The position numbers and the translations under genes were made by a program. Shown here piece after piece: positions 23,916 to 34,600 of a stretch of DNA of 64,000 nucleotides; position 1 is the stretch's first letter; every line of letters begins with the position of its first letter. Below the pieces are notes generated by a model that was not told where the DNA came from, ran no database searches, and was given only the letters and a program-made list of their open reading frames with translations. This stretch comes from Benincasa hispida (taxonomy: Eukaryota > Streptophyta > Magnoliopsida > Cucurbitales > Cucurbitaceae): positions 48,156,085-48,220,084 of the forward strand of contig NC_052349.1 in assembly GCF_009727055.1 (NCBI RefSeq), given 5' to 3'.

Positions 23916-25879
23916 TGTTGGATTTTATGTCCCTCGTTGTTTTTAATTTAATAAAAATATTCTGTTTTGTTTTTTGATAAAATTGTTATTGAAATTGTAA
24001 ATCTTGAATCCGATGAACTAAGGTTCTGAGGCTATTTAATGTAGTTTGAACTTTATGTAGTGACATAAATGTGGATCAAGTTCAAATATATAGCCAAAAT
24101 GGTCTATAGTATATGAATATGGTTGGGCGCCTTATTCTGGGGACACTATGGATGCGGCCCATTTTGTAGTTAGTACAAACGATATGATCCTAAATCATTC
24201 ATGTGGAGACATGAAAGTGTGGGCATCCTATGTAAAGAGTTTACATAAGACTGAACCATGAAATAGTCACTTTTTACGTTCTAAATGTCGTTTTATGTAT
24301 AAAACTGACTATTTCGTTAATTGATGACCTAGGTAACTTAATCTTAATCCTGAGCTAACTATGAACTCTTGTTCACTTAGAACTATCCTTAGATCTGCTA
24401 GGTGAGGGCAGCTCATTATCGCTGGCCCAATAAGCCTCCCATTTCAGGGGTAAGATCAAGTGCATAGCTAGGAACATAGGGTGCAAGACAGAATTCACTC
24501 CTACCCGTTATAGGGATAGTAGATAGGTTGTTCCCTTTAGTACTGAATCCAGGTCTTGAATAAGGTGCCCCACCCTCTCCTTGGCCTGATAGGGGTTCGG
24601 TTTATAGGTTGGATCTTAAACCAATTGTTCATTAGAGGATCAGTGGAACTTAAGGAATAAGATGTAGTCTCGGGGTAAAACGGTTTTTATGACCCAGGCA
24701 AGATTACAGACAACCTGTGAATGATTAGCTTAATAATCATGGTTATATCATATGGACACAAATATATCTATAGTGAGGGGAGTGCAACTACGAAACTATA
24801 GTGGAATGACCCGTGAGTTAACGAATGTTGATTAGCTCCATCTAAAGAGTTTAGCCAGTTAATCTCGGATCGTTGGGGCCCATGATCTATAGGTCCATTA
24901 GGTCCCTTACTAGCTCATATGGAATAAACTTAGAATAGTATGATAGAATAATTCGAATTGTTCGAATTAGGTGAAGAGAAAGAAACCGATAAGTATATGT
25001 GATATAGTGGTCGATTTTTCAGTTTAGAGATACAACTTTAATATATAAATGTGATTTAAATATCAAGAATATGAATACGTTCATATTCGAAAGCTCGGAA
25101 ATAATGAAAATGGTCAAAGATGTAAAAAGTCAAAGAGTTGACTTTTGACTTGAAAAGTCAAACTTTGACTGACCTTATATTCAACTGTGATTTGAATTTC
25201 GAGAAAATGAATGCAGATTCATGCTCGGGAGGTCAAAAGTAGTCAACACGAAAAAAATCATAAAAAGTCAAAATGTTGACTTTTCGTTCAAAGTTTGACT
25301 TTGACAAAACGACTATTTTTTCCTTTGACTAAAGTTAGTGGGAAAATCCAAACTTTTATTGGATAAGTCCACTAACAAAATAATGGGCTAGGTGTTGGCT
25401 TATAGTGGAGACATTAAGTCCACTTAGATAATGGATTCTAGGTGTTACGTTTTTATGAATTTGTTTCATGCAATTTTGCTTGGCATTTTTCTATAAATAT
25501 GGGCTTTTCAATTTGGATTAAAGACTTTTGCCACTTTTACCAAAGTAATTTTAAAAATTGGGTTGAAAAATAAAAACCCAAACCCAACCCAAAATCTATC
25601 TTCTAATTCCATCTCTTTCTCTCTCTCGGGTTCTTCATCCATCGGGTCCCACGACTCGGTTCTGAGTCCAGAGGATAGTAGGTCAGTTCTAATGGTGGTC
25701 CGGAAGAGTTCGGGTCGAGATTCAACAAGGAAAAGCATTTTTTGGGAGCTATAAAGGTTGTATTCTATCCCTATTAATTTATTGTTTTTCCTTCATTTGC
25801 ATGCTAATTTCCTTTTAATTAAAAGCAATTAAAGTGTAATTAGATCCTTATTCCGCTGTGTATGTCTCGTGTTCCATCA
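23916..25879 (+). repeat. C1 5' LTR (1964 bp)
   Basis: TG...CA-type ends: starts TGTTGGATTTT, ends GTGTTCCATCA. U3 carries a W-box-like cluster (25112-25335). A TATA box CTATAAATAT lies at 25491-25500, and a splice-donor-like ATAAAGGTTG occurs in R/U5 near 25751. The right end is followed after two bases by the primer-binding site. Confidence 0.93.
25112..25335 (+). promoter_or_regulatory. W-box-like cluster and TATA box in the C1 LTR promoter
   Basis: At least a dozen TTGAC/GTCAA cores occur on both strands within about 225 bp, some paired as GTCAAAGAGTTGAC. The TATA box CTATAAATAT follows at 25491. The same cluster is retained in the 3' LTR (33757-33980). TTGAC is the core bound by plant WRKY factors, so stress-responsive transcription is a reasonable inference. 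No expression evidence is available here. Confidence 0.55.
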
Positions 25880-25881
25880 TG

Positions 25882-25893
25882 TGGTATCAGAGC
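25882..25893 (+). other. C1 primer-binding site
   Basis: TGGTATCAGAGC, complementary to the 3' end of plant initiator tRNA-Met, is the standard copia primer site. It lies two bases after the 5' LTR. Confidence 0.9.
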
Positions 25894-26629
25894 ATGCTTT
25901 AATTACGCTCAATTGCTTTTGGTGGGTAGTTTTTCCTTTTCTATTCAAAGGTTGAATGAAATATGGACTAAAGTGGATTTATTATGATTTTGGCATTGTT
26001 TCTCTTTAAATTTCTTGTGGAAATTTGTAATTTCTCACATGTTTATGAGCATTAATGTGTGAAAAAGGGTCTGTAAATTTGTTGGAGTCATTAGAGTTGA
26101 AATTAGGTAGTAATTACTTGATTTCGGGAGAGAGAACAACATAAAAAATTGAAGATTTTTGGTCACAGACCCGAGAGAAGGCTCCCAGACCCGACTGCTA
26201 GCAGTGATCCGACCTAGTTCGGAGTAGCCCCGCACGCGCCATGTGAAACCCGGATCTCCATTTTTCTACTTAATTGATTAAAGGGTTAATTAGGAGAAAG
26301 TTAAATCCTATGTTATGTAAATAACCTAATAATTTTACAATTGTCATAATAACCTTCTGTGGATCAATAATTAGTAAGAGTGAATGTAAACTATAATGGT
26401 TAGGTATTATAGTTACGATAACCATATTTGATTCTAGAGTACGAGTAGAGAGGACCCTAAAAGGATAAAAAAAAAAAAGAGAAAACCTTGAAGACTTAAA
26501 TCCTGAATAGTGATGAAAGGATTGAAAAACTAAGGAAAATATAGAAAATTATTTGGGAAAATTCGTGTGGAAGTTGCACGGAGATAAACCATATTCTCAG
26601 TAGCTAGCGAGATTGGAGGAAGTTGGAGA

Positions 26630-26925
26630 GAATAGAGAGAGCGAGATTTGAACGAGAGAATGGGAGAGAGCAAGATTGATTGAGTGAGAGAATGGGAGGG
26701 AGCTAGACTGGTTGAGCGAGAGAATGGGAGAAAGTAAGACTGGCTGAGTGAGAGAATGGGAGAGAGCGACACTGCCGAGATCCAAGCTAGCGAGAAGGCT
26801 AGAGAGAGCGAGATCCTTAGTGAGAGTGGAGAAAGCGAGAGTTTGAGCGAGAAAGTTGGAGAGAGCGAGAGTGGAGAGAGTGAGATTGTGAGCGAGAAAG
26901 TGAGAGAGAGCGAGAGCAGCCTGAA
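26630..26925 (+). repeat. purine-rich GAGCGAGA/GAGAGAGCGAG tract
   Basis: Irregular tandem units around GAGAGAGCGAGA, TGAGCGAGAAAG and GTGAGAGAATGGGAG fill about 300 bp and leave no stop codons in one frame, giving a spurious open frame at 26756-27022. It is not a gene. A related GAGCGAGATT tract lies in the C2 leader at 35870-36180. Confidence 0.75.
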
Positions 26926-27769
26926 TGCCTCATTCGAACGTCACGCCCACGCGATCGAAGGAAACCGCCTGTGCATCGAACGGTCGAGCATTTATGCGTT
27001 GAACTTGGCCATGATCTTATAGATTATACATTGAAAACTCTAAATTGAATACAAACAAAGCTTAGACGTAAGGGCAAACGTAAATTAAAATTTAGGTGTT
27101 CGATTAAGAGAAATTCTTAAACCCTAAGAAATTGTGTTGGATGCGTTTGGGAAGAACACATTGAACCAAGGTGAAGTCAGCCTATGTTGATAAAAGGAGG
27201 ATTAAACATTTGGCCATGCAGCCAAGTAGGTGGTGACACCATAGGAGGTTTGGACGCCTAGAAATAGAACCGTTGGGATTTCATTTTCAAATCACAAATC
27301 ATAAAATTCGTAAAAAGAGGGGGAGAGTAGAGTGCATTGGACAGTGAGGGTGGATGAGAATGTGTCAACTTTGGACGAGGAGATCTCCCAATATACTTGA
27401 GCGTTTGATGTAATTTCAAAGCCATCTGAGAGATGAGAGAGTCTAGTTTTCATGGTGAGGTTGCCAGGGAAGAAGCTGTAAGGAAATTGGCTGGAGAATG
27501 AGGAAAAGACAGAGGGGTCGAGCTATCGGGTAAGCTGGGCCAGTCTTGATGTTTGGATGATTCTTGCTAAACCATGAAGAGTTATGAGCTAAGATTTTAT
27601 GGTAAGCTTCTTGAGACATTTTAGAATAGTTTTGTAGAAGTAAGTATCTTAAAATAAGGTTTAGAACTTAATCTAAGCTGTAAGTTGGACCTGGATTCTA
27701 GGGGTAAAAAGGGAGCCCGAGGTAGAAAAGGGAACTATTGGAAAGGCTCCTAAGCAACTAAGGTGAATG

Positions 27770-27846
27770 TTATAGTTTTGATAGTTAACATATGTTGTGA
27801 GTCTTATAGTTTTAATAGTTAACATATGTTGTGAGCGTTATAGTTT
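27770..27846 (+). repeat. 34-bp tandem repeat, 2.3 copies
   Basis: Units at 27770-27803 and 27804-27837 begin TTATAGTTTT and contain TAGTTAACATATGTTGTGAG; they differ at three positions. A third partial unit (TTATAGTTT) follows. It lies just before the primer-site-like word at 27889. Confidence 0.9.
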
Positions 27847-28010
27847 ATCTCCTTGACTTAATCATTCCGCTGTGTATAAGTTATAGTATAGTATCAGAGT
27901 TGTTATTCCGCAAGAATCATTAGGCAGTAAGTGTCAGCTCAAGGGTTGATAACTGATGCAGTCGCATCCCTCTTCCAGGCTGAGAAGGTGGTTTGAGGGC
28001 GGGGTGTGAC

Positions 28011-29237
28011 ATGTCAGCTGTCAACGAAGCGCTCCGACCTATTTCACGACCCGACCCAGTTTCTCTGCCCGCTTTGCCCAACCCGGTTCGAAGCTGTCTC
28101 GCGTGACCCACGCGTCTGTGCACCCCGCCCGCTCCGCCTCCATCGACCCGCCCCGCGCTTCCGTTGACTACGCCAGTGAGCATTAACCAGCCGGTCCAGA
28201 CAGTCTGGACCAATCCATTTGACCTGGTTGAGCTGGTATAATTGGTTCAACTTGATTTTTTGGTGTTTTTGGGCCGGTTCGAGTGGTTTCTAAGCTGTTC
28301 CAGATGATTCAAAGTGTTTGAAGCCGGTTCCGGAAAGCTGGTTGCTGATTTCTGTAATAAATTAGTTATTTGTTTATTTTTATTGCCAAAATCGGTCCAC
28401 TTTAGTGTTGTTTACCTATTATGCATGTGATGTATAATGTTGTTTGATTATGTGTGTTTATAGTATGCCATATAGTTTTAAAACCCCACTATAGGAAAAG
28501 CATGAGACATGCATTTGTTATATGTTATAAGTGTTATAAAATATATACTATGCATGCTTAGTTTTAATATAAGTGTGATATTAAAGCATGTTTGATTGAA
28601 GGAAGCATGTTATAGATGAATGCTCTAGGGTTATAATTGTTATAATTTATTTTATAATTGTTATATAATAACCTAGACTTCTAAAATCTATAATACAGAT
28701 AAGATGCATGCTCACTTAGGCTTAACTATCGAGTAATCCCATTCTTCATAGAAAATAGGTCAGTATCTTGTAAAATCGAAGATACAAGAAAACTCACCCG
28801 ACAAGATCTTGGCAAAAAGTCAGATAAGATGACTAAGATTTAAGGTTTCTAAGTTGACGGTTCATGGAACACCTACTAACTGGAGATCGAGCCAGTGTCT
28901 GAGTTAGGTTAAACTAGTTTTATGAGCATGCGTGAGTGGTGTGAGGTAATAAAATTTGTTTATCACCTAGACATCGTAGGTTAAAAATACAATATAAAAT
29001 TTATACTCGGATGAATCACTTAGACTTAGGATATGTTTAGTTAGCCGAAATGTATCGCTAAGTATTTTGTACCCTAATCGTCTAGAACACTTCAGCTAGA
29101 GAGAAGTAGTGTACTTTTAGCTCTAGCGTCCCTAAAAGTTCACATCGTGAGATTGAGGCTTGGCTTTGGGCCACCCTAGGAGCGGACTCCATTCAGAGAG
29201 TGTTTACATGAGTCAATACTAAGGTGAATAGGGAAAG
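28011..29237 (+). other. C1 untranslated leader, distal part
   Basis: No coding potential. It contains GC-rich words (28060-28150) and GGTTCGAGTGG-type motifs. From about 28420 it parallels the C2 leader (shared TTATGCATGTGATGTAT, AATATGCCAT-like words, AGCATG...CATGCAT, ACACCTAC, TTTTATGAG, CTTAGACATCGTA, CATAGTAAGTG). The shared end just before gag marks where translation of Gag would have begun. Confidence 0.6.
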
Positions 29238-29720
29238 TTGTTCATAGTAAGTGTCTTAACTGGGGAATGTCCTCAGGCCCCTACCTCGAAAGAAGCACAA
29301 GGTAAATATGATTTACTAGTTGCTGAAACATGTTTAGTGGAGTATGATACCTCAACCTGGATATTGGATTCAGGAGCCACTAATCATATTTGCTTCTCTT
29401 TTCAGGAAACTAGTTCCTGGAAAAAGCTTGAAGAAGGCGAGATAACCCTCAAGGTTGGAACAGGAGAGGTTGTCTCGACCGAAGCAGTGGGAGACTTGAA
29501 GTTATTTTTCAACGATAGATATATCATATTTAAAGATGTTTTGTATGCTCCTAAAATGAGACGAAATTTAATATCTATCACTTGTATATTGAAACAAATG
29601 TATAAAATATCTTTTGAAGTTAATAAAGCGTTCATTTTCAGAAAAGGTATTCAAATTTATTCTGCTATACTTGAAAACAACTTATATAAGTTAAGATCAA
29701 CTAAAGCAAAATTTGCTTAA
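29238..29720 (+). CDS. C1 gag stub fused to copia protease (160 codons open)
   Basis: VLTGECPQAPTSKEAQ is the N-terminus of the lineage's Gag. It runs straight into GKYDLLVAETCLVEYDTST, the start of protease, so nearly all of Gag including the zinc knuckle is deleted. The protease active site ILDSGATNHI is intact (about residues 42-51). The segment ALYAPKM-like VLYAPKMRRNLISITCI and LENNLYKLR lead into the pre-integrase region. The protease would cleave the polyprotein. Without Gag the element could not form its own particles. Confidence 0.85.
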   Translation: MFIVSVLTGECPQAPTSKEAQGKYDLLVAETCLVEYDTSTWILDSGATNHICFSFQETSSWKKLEEGEITLKVGTGEVVSTEAVGDLKLFFNDRYIIFKDVLYAPKMRRNLISITCILKQMYKISFEVNKAFIFRKGIQIYSAILENNLYKLRSTKAKFA

Positions 29721-30600
29721 ATACTGAGATGTTTAGAATATTCAAAACTCAGAATAAAAGATAAAAAGTTTCTTCTAATGCCTATCTATGGCAGTTAAGA
29801 CTTGGCCACATAATTCTCAAAAGAATTGAGAGATTGGTTAAGAATTGACTCCTAAATCAGTTAGAAGACAATTCTTTACCTCCATGTGAGTCTTGTTTTG
29901 AGGAAAAAATGACTAAGAGATCTTTTACTGGAAAAGGTCTCAGAGCCATTAATACCCTTAGAGCTCGTACATTCAGACCTCTGTGGACCGATGAATGTCA
30001 AAGCTCGAGGTGGGTATGAATATTTCATCAGTTTTATTGATGATTATTCAAGGTATGGTCATATTTACCTAATGCATCACAAGTCTGATTCTTTTGAAAA
30101 GTTAAAAAAATATAAGGTTGAGGTTGAGAACCAGTTAGGTAAAACAATTAAGACACTACGATCAGATCGAGGTGAGGAGTACATGGACTTAAGATTCCAG
30201 GACTATATGATAGAACACAAAATCAAGTCACAACTCTCTGCACCTAATATGCCACAGCAAAACGGTGTATCTAAAAGAAGAAATAGAACCTTGTTGGACA
30301 TGGTTCGCTCAATGATGAGCTTTGCTAAGTTATCTGATTCCTTTTGGGGACATGCATTAGAGACTACTGTCTATATTTTGAATAACGTTCCATTTAATAG
30401 TTTTTCAGAAACACCTTATGAGCTATGGAAAGGGCATAAAGGCAGTTTACATCACTTTAGGATTTGGGGATGCCCGACACACGTGTTGGTGCAAAATCCT
30501 AAAAAATTGGAACGTCGTTCAAAACTATGCTATTTGTAAGTTATCCAAAATAAACAAAAGGCGGTCTATGTTACGATCCTCAAGAGAATAAGGAATTTGT
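29721..30600 (+). pseudogene. C1 integrase with catalytic Glu changed to Lys
   Basis: The His/Cys region is degraded (LRLGHII..RIERLVKN, then CESC-like). The core from 29991 is open for 182 codons: MNVKARGGYEYFISFIDDYS, TLRSDRGEEYM and PQQNGVSKRRNRTLLDMVRS. In copia integrases the third catalytic residue is the Glu of NGVSERRN. Here it is Lys (AAA, 30273-30275), a single G-to-A change, so strand transfer would be abolished. The GWGCP-like RIWGCPTHVLV block follows. Integrase inserts the cDNA into the genome. Confidence 0.85.
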
Positions 30601-30839
30601 ATCGACAAATGCCACATTCTTAGAGGAAGACCACATAAGAAGTCATCAACCTCGTAGTAGACTAGTATTGAATGAAATTTCCAAAGACGCTATAGATAGA
30701 ACTAGTTCATCTACTAAAGTAGTAGATAAAACTAATACATCTGGTCGGTCACATCCTTTTCAAGAGTTAAGAATGCCTCGACGTAGTGGGAGGGTTTTTA
30801 TCAGCCTGACCGTTACTTGGGTTTAATAGAAACACAAGT

Positions 30840-31850
30840 CGTTATACCTGATGATGGTATAGAGGATCCATCAACCTATAAACAGGCGATAAAAGATGTG
30901 AACCGTGATCAGTGGGTCAAAGCCATGGACCACGAAATGGAGTCTATGTACTTCAATTCTGTCTAGGAACTTGTAGATCAACCAAATAATGTAAAACCAA
31001 TTGGTTGTAAGTGAATCTACAAGAGAAAAAGAGACCAAGCCGGTAAAGTACAGACTTTTAATGCTCGGCTTGTGGCAAAGGGTTATACCCAGAGAGAGGG
31101 AGTGGACTATGAAGAAACTTTCTCTCCTATTGCCATGGTCGATTATAATACTTTTATCCATTGCCACCTTTTATGACTATGAAATTTGGCAGATGGATGT
31201 TAAGACAGCGTTTCTAAACGACGATCTTGAAGAGAGTATCTATATGGCTCAACCAGAGGGGTTTATTGCACAGGGGCAAAAATAAAAGGTTTGTAAGCTT
31301 CAAAAATCCATTTATGGGTTGAAACAAGCTTCTAGATCTTGGAATACAAGATTTGAGCTGCGATCAAATCTTATGGCTTTGAACTGAATGTTGATGAGCC
31401 TTGTGTTTACAAGAAGATCGTCAATTCTACTATAGCGTTCTTAGTTTTATATGTTGACGATATTCTACTCATTAGAAATGAAGTAGGTTACCTAACTGAC
31501 ATCAAGAAATGGCTAGCAACGCAGTTCCAAATGAAATATTTGGGAAATGCGCAGTATGTTCTCGGGATTCAGATTATTCAAAACTACAAGAATAGAACAC
31601 TAGCCATGTCTCAAGCAACTTATATAAACAAAATGTTGTCTAGGTATAAGATGCAGCATTCAAAAAGAGGTCTGTTACCTTACAGATATGGAGTTCATTT
31701 GTCAAAGGATCAATGTCCTAAGACACCTCAAGAGGTTGAGGATATGAGACGCATTCCCTATGCTTCCACAGTAGGGAGCCTAATGTATGCAATGTTATGT
31801 ACTAGACCTGACATATGCTACGCAGTAGGGATAGTAAGTAGGTATTAGTC
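30840..31850 (+). pseudogene. C1 reverse transcriptase
   Basis: Copia reverse transcriptase in pieces: EDPSTYKQAIKDV, WVKAMDHEMESMYFNSV, then a stop in place of Trp (30964), [59 protein letters not shown] and the intact catalytic box VLYVDDILLI (about 31449-31478). A second Trp-to-stop lies at 31012. About a dozen bases are missing near 31140, shifting the frame in the finger region. From about 31531 the C-terminus is open (YLGNAQYVLGIQI, TRPDICYAVGIVSRY). Confidence 0.87.
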
Positions 31851-32430
31851 TAATCCTGGATATGATCATTGGACTGCCGTTAAAAATATCCTCAAGTATC
31901 TTAAGAGAATGAAGAACTACATACTCATGTACGGTACTAAGGATTTGATCCTTACTGGATACACTGACTCTGATTTTCAAACTGATAAAGATGCAAGAAA
32001 ATCTACATCGGGATCAATGTTCATTCTGAATGGAGAAGCAGTAGTGTGAAGAAGTGTGAAGCAAAACTGTATTGCAGACTCCACAATGGAAACTGAATAC
32101 GTAGCTGCATATGAAGCAGCAAAGAAGGCAGTATGGTTGAGGAAATTCTTGACAGATTTGGAAGTCGTTCCAAATATGCACATGCCTATCACCTTATATT
32201 ATGATAATAGTGGTGCAGTTGCAAATTCAAGAGAACCAAGAAGCCAAAAGCGCGGCAAGCATATTGAGCGCAACCATCTGATCTAGGAGATTGTACATTG
32301 TGGAGATGTTGTAGTAACCCAGATATCTTCTAAGCAAAACATTGCTAATCCTTTTACAAAGGCCCTCACGACTGAAGTGTTTGAAGGTCACCTAAAAGTC
32401 TAGGTCTACGAAGTTTGTAAACTATGACAA
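31850..32430 (+). pseudogene. C1 RNase H
   Basis: Copia RNase H: LILTGYTDSDFQTDKDARKS, ADSTMETEYVAAYEAAKKAV, ITLYYDNSGAVANSREPRSQ and KRGKHIERNH, then VVTQISSKQNIANPFTKAL. The acidic residues of TDSDF, E of METEY and D of YDNSG are present. A Trp-to-stop change (TGA, 32047-32049) and stops near 32284 and 32401 break it. It would remove the RNA strand during cDNA synthesis. Confidence 0.85.
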
Positions 32431-32542
32431 GTGAGAGAAATTTTGGGTATATGCCCTAGTTTATTGTATTTATATGTTTGTTGTACTCATATGTTTCTCA
32501 CTTAAATTCAACATTGTTAAACTCCACTAGGAGTTTTAGTCC

Positions 32543-32553
32543 AAGTGGAAGTT
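32543..32553 (+). other. C1 polypurine tract
   Basis: AAGTGGAAGT immediately precedes the 3' LTR and is the altered form of the AAGTGGGAGAT tract seen before the C2 3' LTR. Confidence 0.6.
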
Positions 32554-34600
32554 TGTTGGATTTTATGTCCTAAAACTCATAGTTTGTAAATTAATAAACA
32601 TATTTTGTTTTGCTTTTCGATAAACTTTTTATTGAAATTGTAAATCTTTAATCTGATAAACTAAGGTCCTGAGGCTATTTAATGTAGTTTAAACTTTGTG
32701 TAGTGACATAAATGTGGATCAAGTTCAAATATATAGCCAAAATGATCTATAGTGTATGAATAAGATGGGGCGCCTTATTCTAAGGACTCTATGGATGCGG
32801 CCCATTTTGTAGTTAGTACAAAAGATGTGATCCTAAATCGTTCATGTGGAGATATGAAAGTGGGGGCATCCTATGTAAAGAGTTTACATAAGACTGAACC
32901 ATGAAATAATCACTTTTTACGTTCTAAATGTCGTTAGATGTATAAAACTGACTATTTCGTTAATTGATGACCTAGGTAACTTAATCTTAATCCTGAGCTA
33001 ACTATGAACTCTTGTTCACTCGGAATTATCCTTAGATCTACATAGGTGAGGGAAGCTCATTATCGCTGGCCCAATAAGCCTCCCATTTTAGGGGTAAGAT
33101 TAGGTGGATAGGTGGGAACATAGGGTGCAAGACGGAATTCATTCCTACCCATTATAGGGATAGTAGATAGGTTGTTCCCTTTAGTACTGAATGTAGGTCT
33201 TGAACAAGGGGCCCCACCCTCTCCTTGGCCTGAGAGGGGTTCGGTTTATAGGTTGGATCTTAAACCAATTGTTCATTAAAGAATCAATGGAACTTAAGGA
33301 ATAAGATATAGTCTTGAGGGTAAAACAGTTTTTATAACCCAGCCAAGATTACGAACAACCTGCGATGGATTAACTTACTAATCATGGTTATATCATATGG
33401 ACACAAATATATCTATAGTGAGGGGAGTGCAACTACAAGACTATAGTGGAATGACCCGTGAGTTAACGAATATTGATTAGCTCCGTCTAAAGAGTTTAGC
33501 CAGCTAATCTCGGATCGTTGGAGCCCATGATCTATAGGTCCATTAGGTTCCCCTACTAGCTCATATGGAATAAACTTAGAACAGTATGATAGAATAATTT
33601 GAATTGTTCGAATTAGGTGAAGAGAGAGAAACCGACAAGTATATATGATATAGTGGTCAGTTTTTCAGTTTAGAGATACAGCTTTAATATTTAAATGTAA
33701 TTTAAATATCAAGAATATGAATATGTTCATATTCGGAAGCTCGGAAATAATGGAAATGGTCAAAGATGTAAAAAGTGAAAGAGTTGACTTTTGACTTGAA
33801 AAGTCAAACTTTGACCGAATTTATATTCAAATGTGATTTGAATTTCGAGAAAATGAATGCAGATTAATGCTCGAGAGGTCAAAATTAGTCAACACGGCAA
33901 AAATCATAAAAAGTCAAAACGTTGACTTTTCGGTCAAATTTTGACTTTGACAAAATGACTATTTTGCCCTTTGACTAAAGCTAGTGGGAAAATTCAAACT
34001 TTTGTTGGATAATTCCACTAATAAATAGTGGGCTAGGTGTTGGCTTATAGTGGAGACATTACGCCTACTTAGATAGTGGATTCTAAGTGTTGGGTTTTTA
34101 TGAATTTGTTTCATGCAATTTTGCATGACCTTTTTCTATTAATATGTGCTTTTCGATTTGGATTAAAGACTTTTGCCACTTTTGCCAAAATAGTTTTAAA
34201 AATTGGGCTGAAAAATAAAAACCCAAACCCAACCCAAAATCTATCTTCTAATTCCATCTCTTTCTCTCTCTCGGGTTCTTCATCCATCGGGTCCCATAAC
34301 CCAGTTCTAAGTCCAGAGGATAGTAGGTCAGCTCTAGTGGTGGTCCGGAAGAGTTCGGGTTGAGATTCAGTGAGGAAAAGCGTTTTTCGGGAGCTACAAA
34401 GGTTGTNTCTAGTGGTGGTCCGGAAGAGTTCGGGTTGAGATTCAGTGAGGAAAAGCGTTTTTCGGGAGCTACAAAGGTTGTATTCTATCCCTATTAATTT
34501 ACTATTTTTTCCTTCATTTGCATGCTAATTTTCTTTTAATTAAAAGCAATTAGAGTGTAATTAGATCCTTATTCTGCTGCGTATGTCTCATGTTCCATCA
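32554..34600 (+). repeat. C1 3' LTR, with an internal 75-bp artefactual duplication
   Basis: It matches the 5' LTR from TGTTGGATTTTATGTCC to TGTTCCATCA. Raw length is 2047 bp, or 1972 after removing the duplicated 74 bp and the N (34333-34481), close to the 1964 bp of the 5' copy. The TATA box of the 5' copy is altered here (CTATTAATAT, 34137). Confidence 0.93.
34333..34481. other. exact 74-bp duplication around a single N: probable assembly join
   Basis: 34333-34406 and 34408-34481 are identical over 74 bp and are separated only by the N at 34407. The same region is single-copy in the 5' LTR (about 25687-25758). This is what two contigs with an uncollapsed overlap look like. Confidence 0.93.

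Larger units (their letters stand above)
26242..28010 (+). mobile_element. possible LTR element remnant inserted in the C1 leader
   Basis: A gypsy-style start TGTGAAACCCGG at 26242, a TAGTATCAGAGT primer-site-like word at 27889-27900, and a G-rich tract running into TGTGACA at 28001-28010 suggest a 5' LTR of about 1.64 kb, a very short internal part (about 120 bp) and the stub of a 3' LTR. No coding sequence is present. Homologous sequence is absent from the C2 leader at the same place. Without an alignment of the two TGTGA ends this remains tentative. Confidence 0.35.
23916..34600 (+). mobile_element. C1: Ty1/copia (Tork-like) element with both LTRs and GATTC duplication
   Basis: LTRs 23916-25879 and 32554-34600 both run TGTTGGATTTTATGTCC to TGTTCCATCA. 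The target duplication GATTC is perfect (23911-23915 and 34601-34605). Internal order: tRNA-iMet type primer-binding site, a long leader containing a foreign LTR-like insertion, protease, integrase, reverse transcriptase, RNase H, polypurine tract. Gag is almost entirely deleted. It is the youngest layer of this stack, since it interrupts the C2 LTR. Confidence 0.95.

Noticed and set aside
26756..27022. Glu/Ser-rich 88-codon frame as a possible small gene
   Set aside because: Generated by the GAGCGAGA repeat tract, which lacks stops in one frame.
27920..28213. GC-rich minus-strand frame of 97 codons
   Set aside because: Lies in the untranslated leader of C1; low-complexity Gly/Arg composition and no support.
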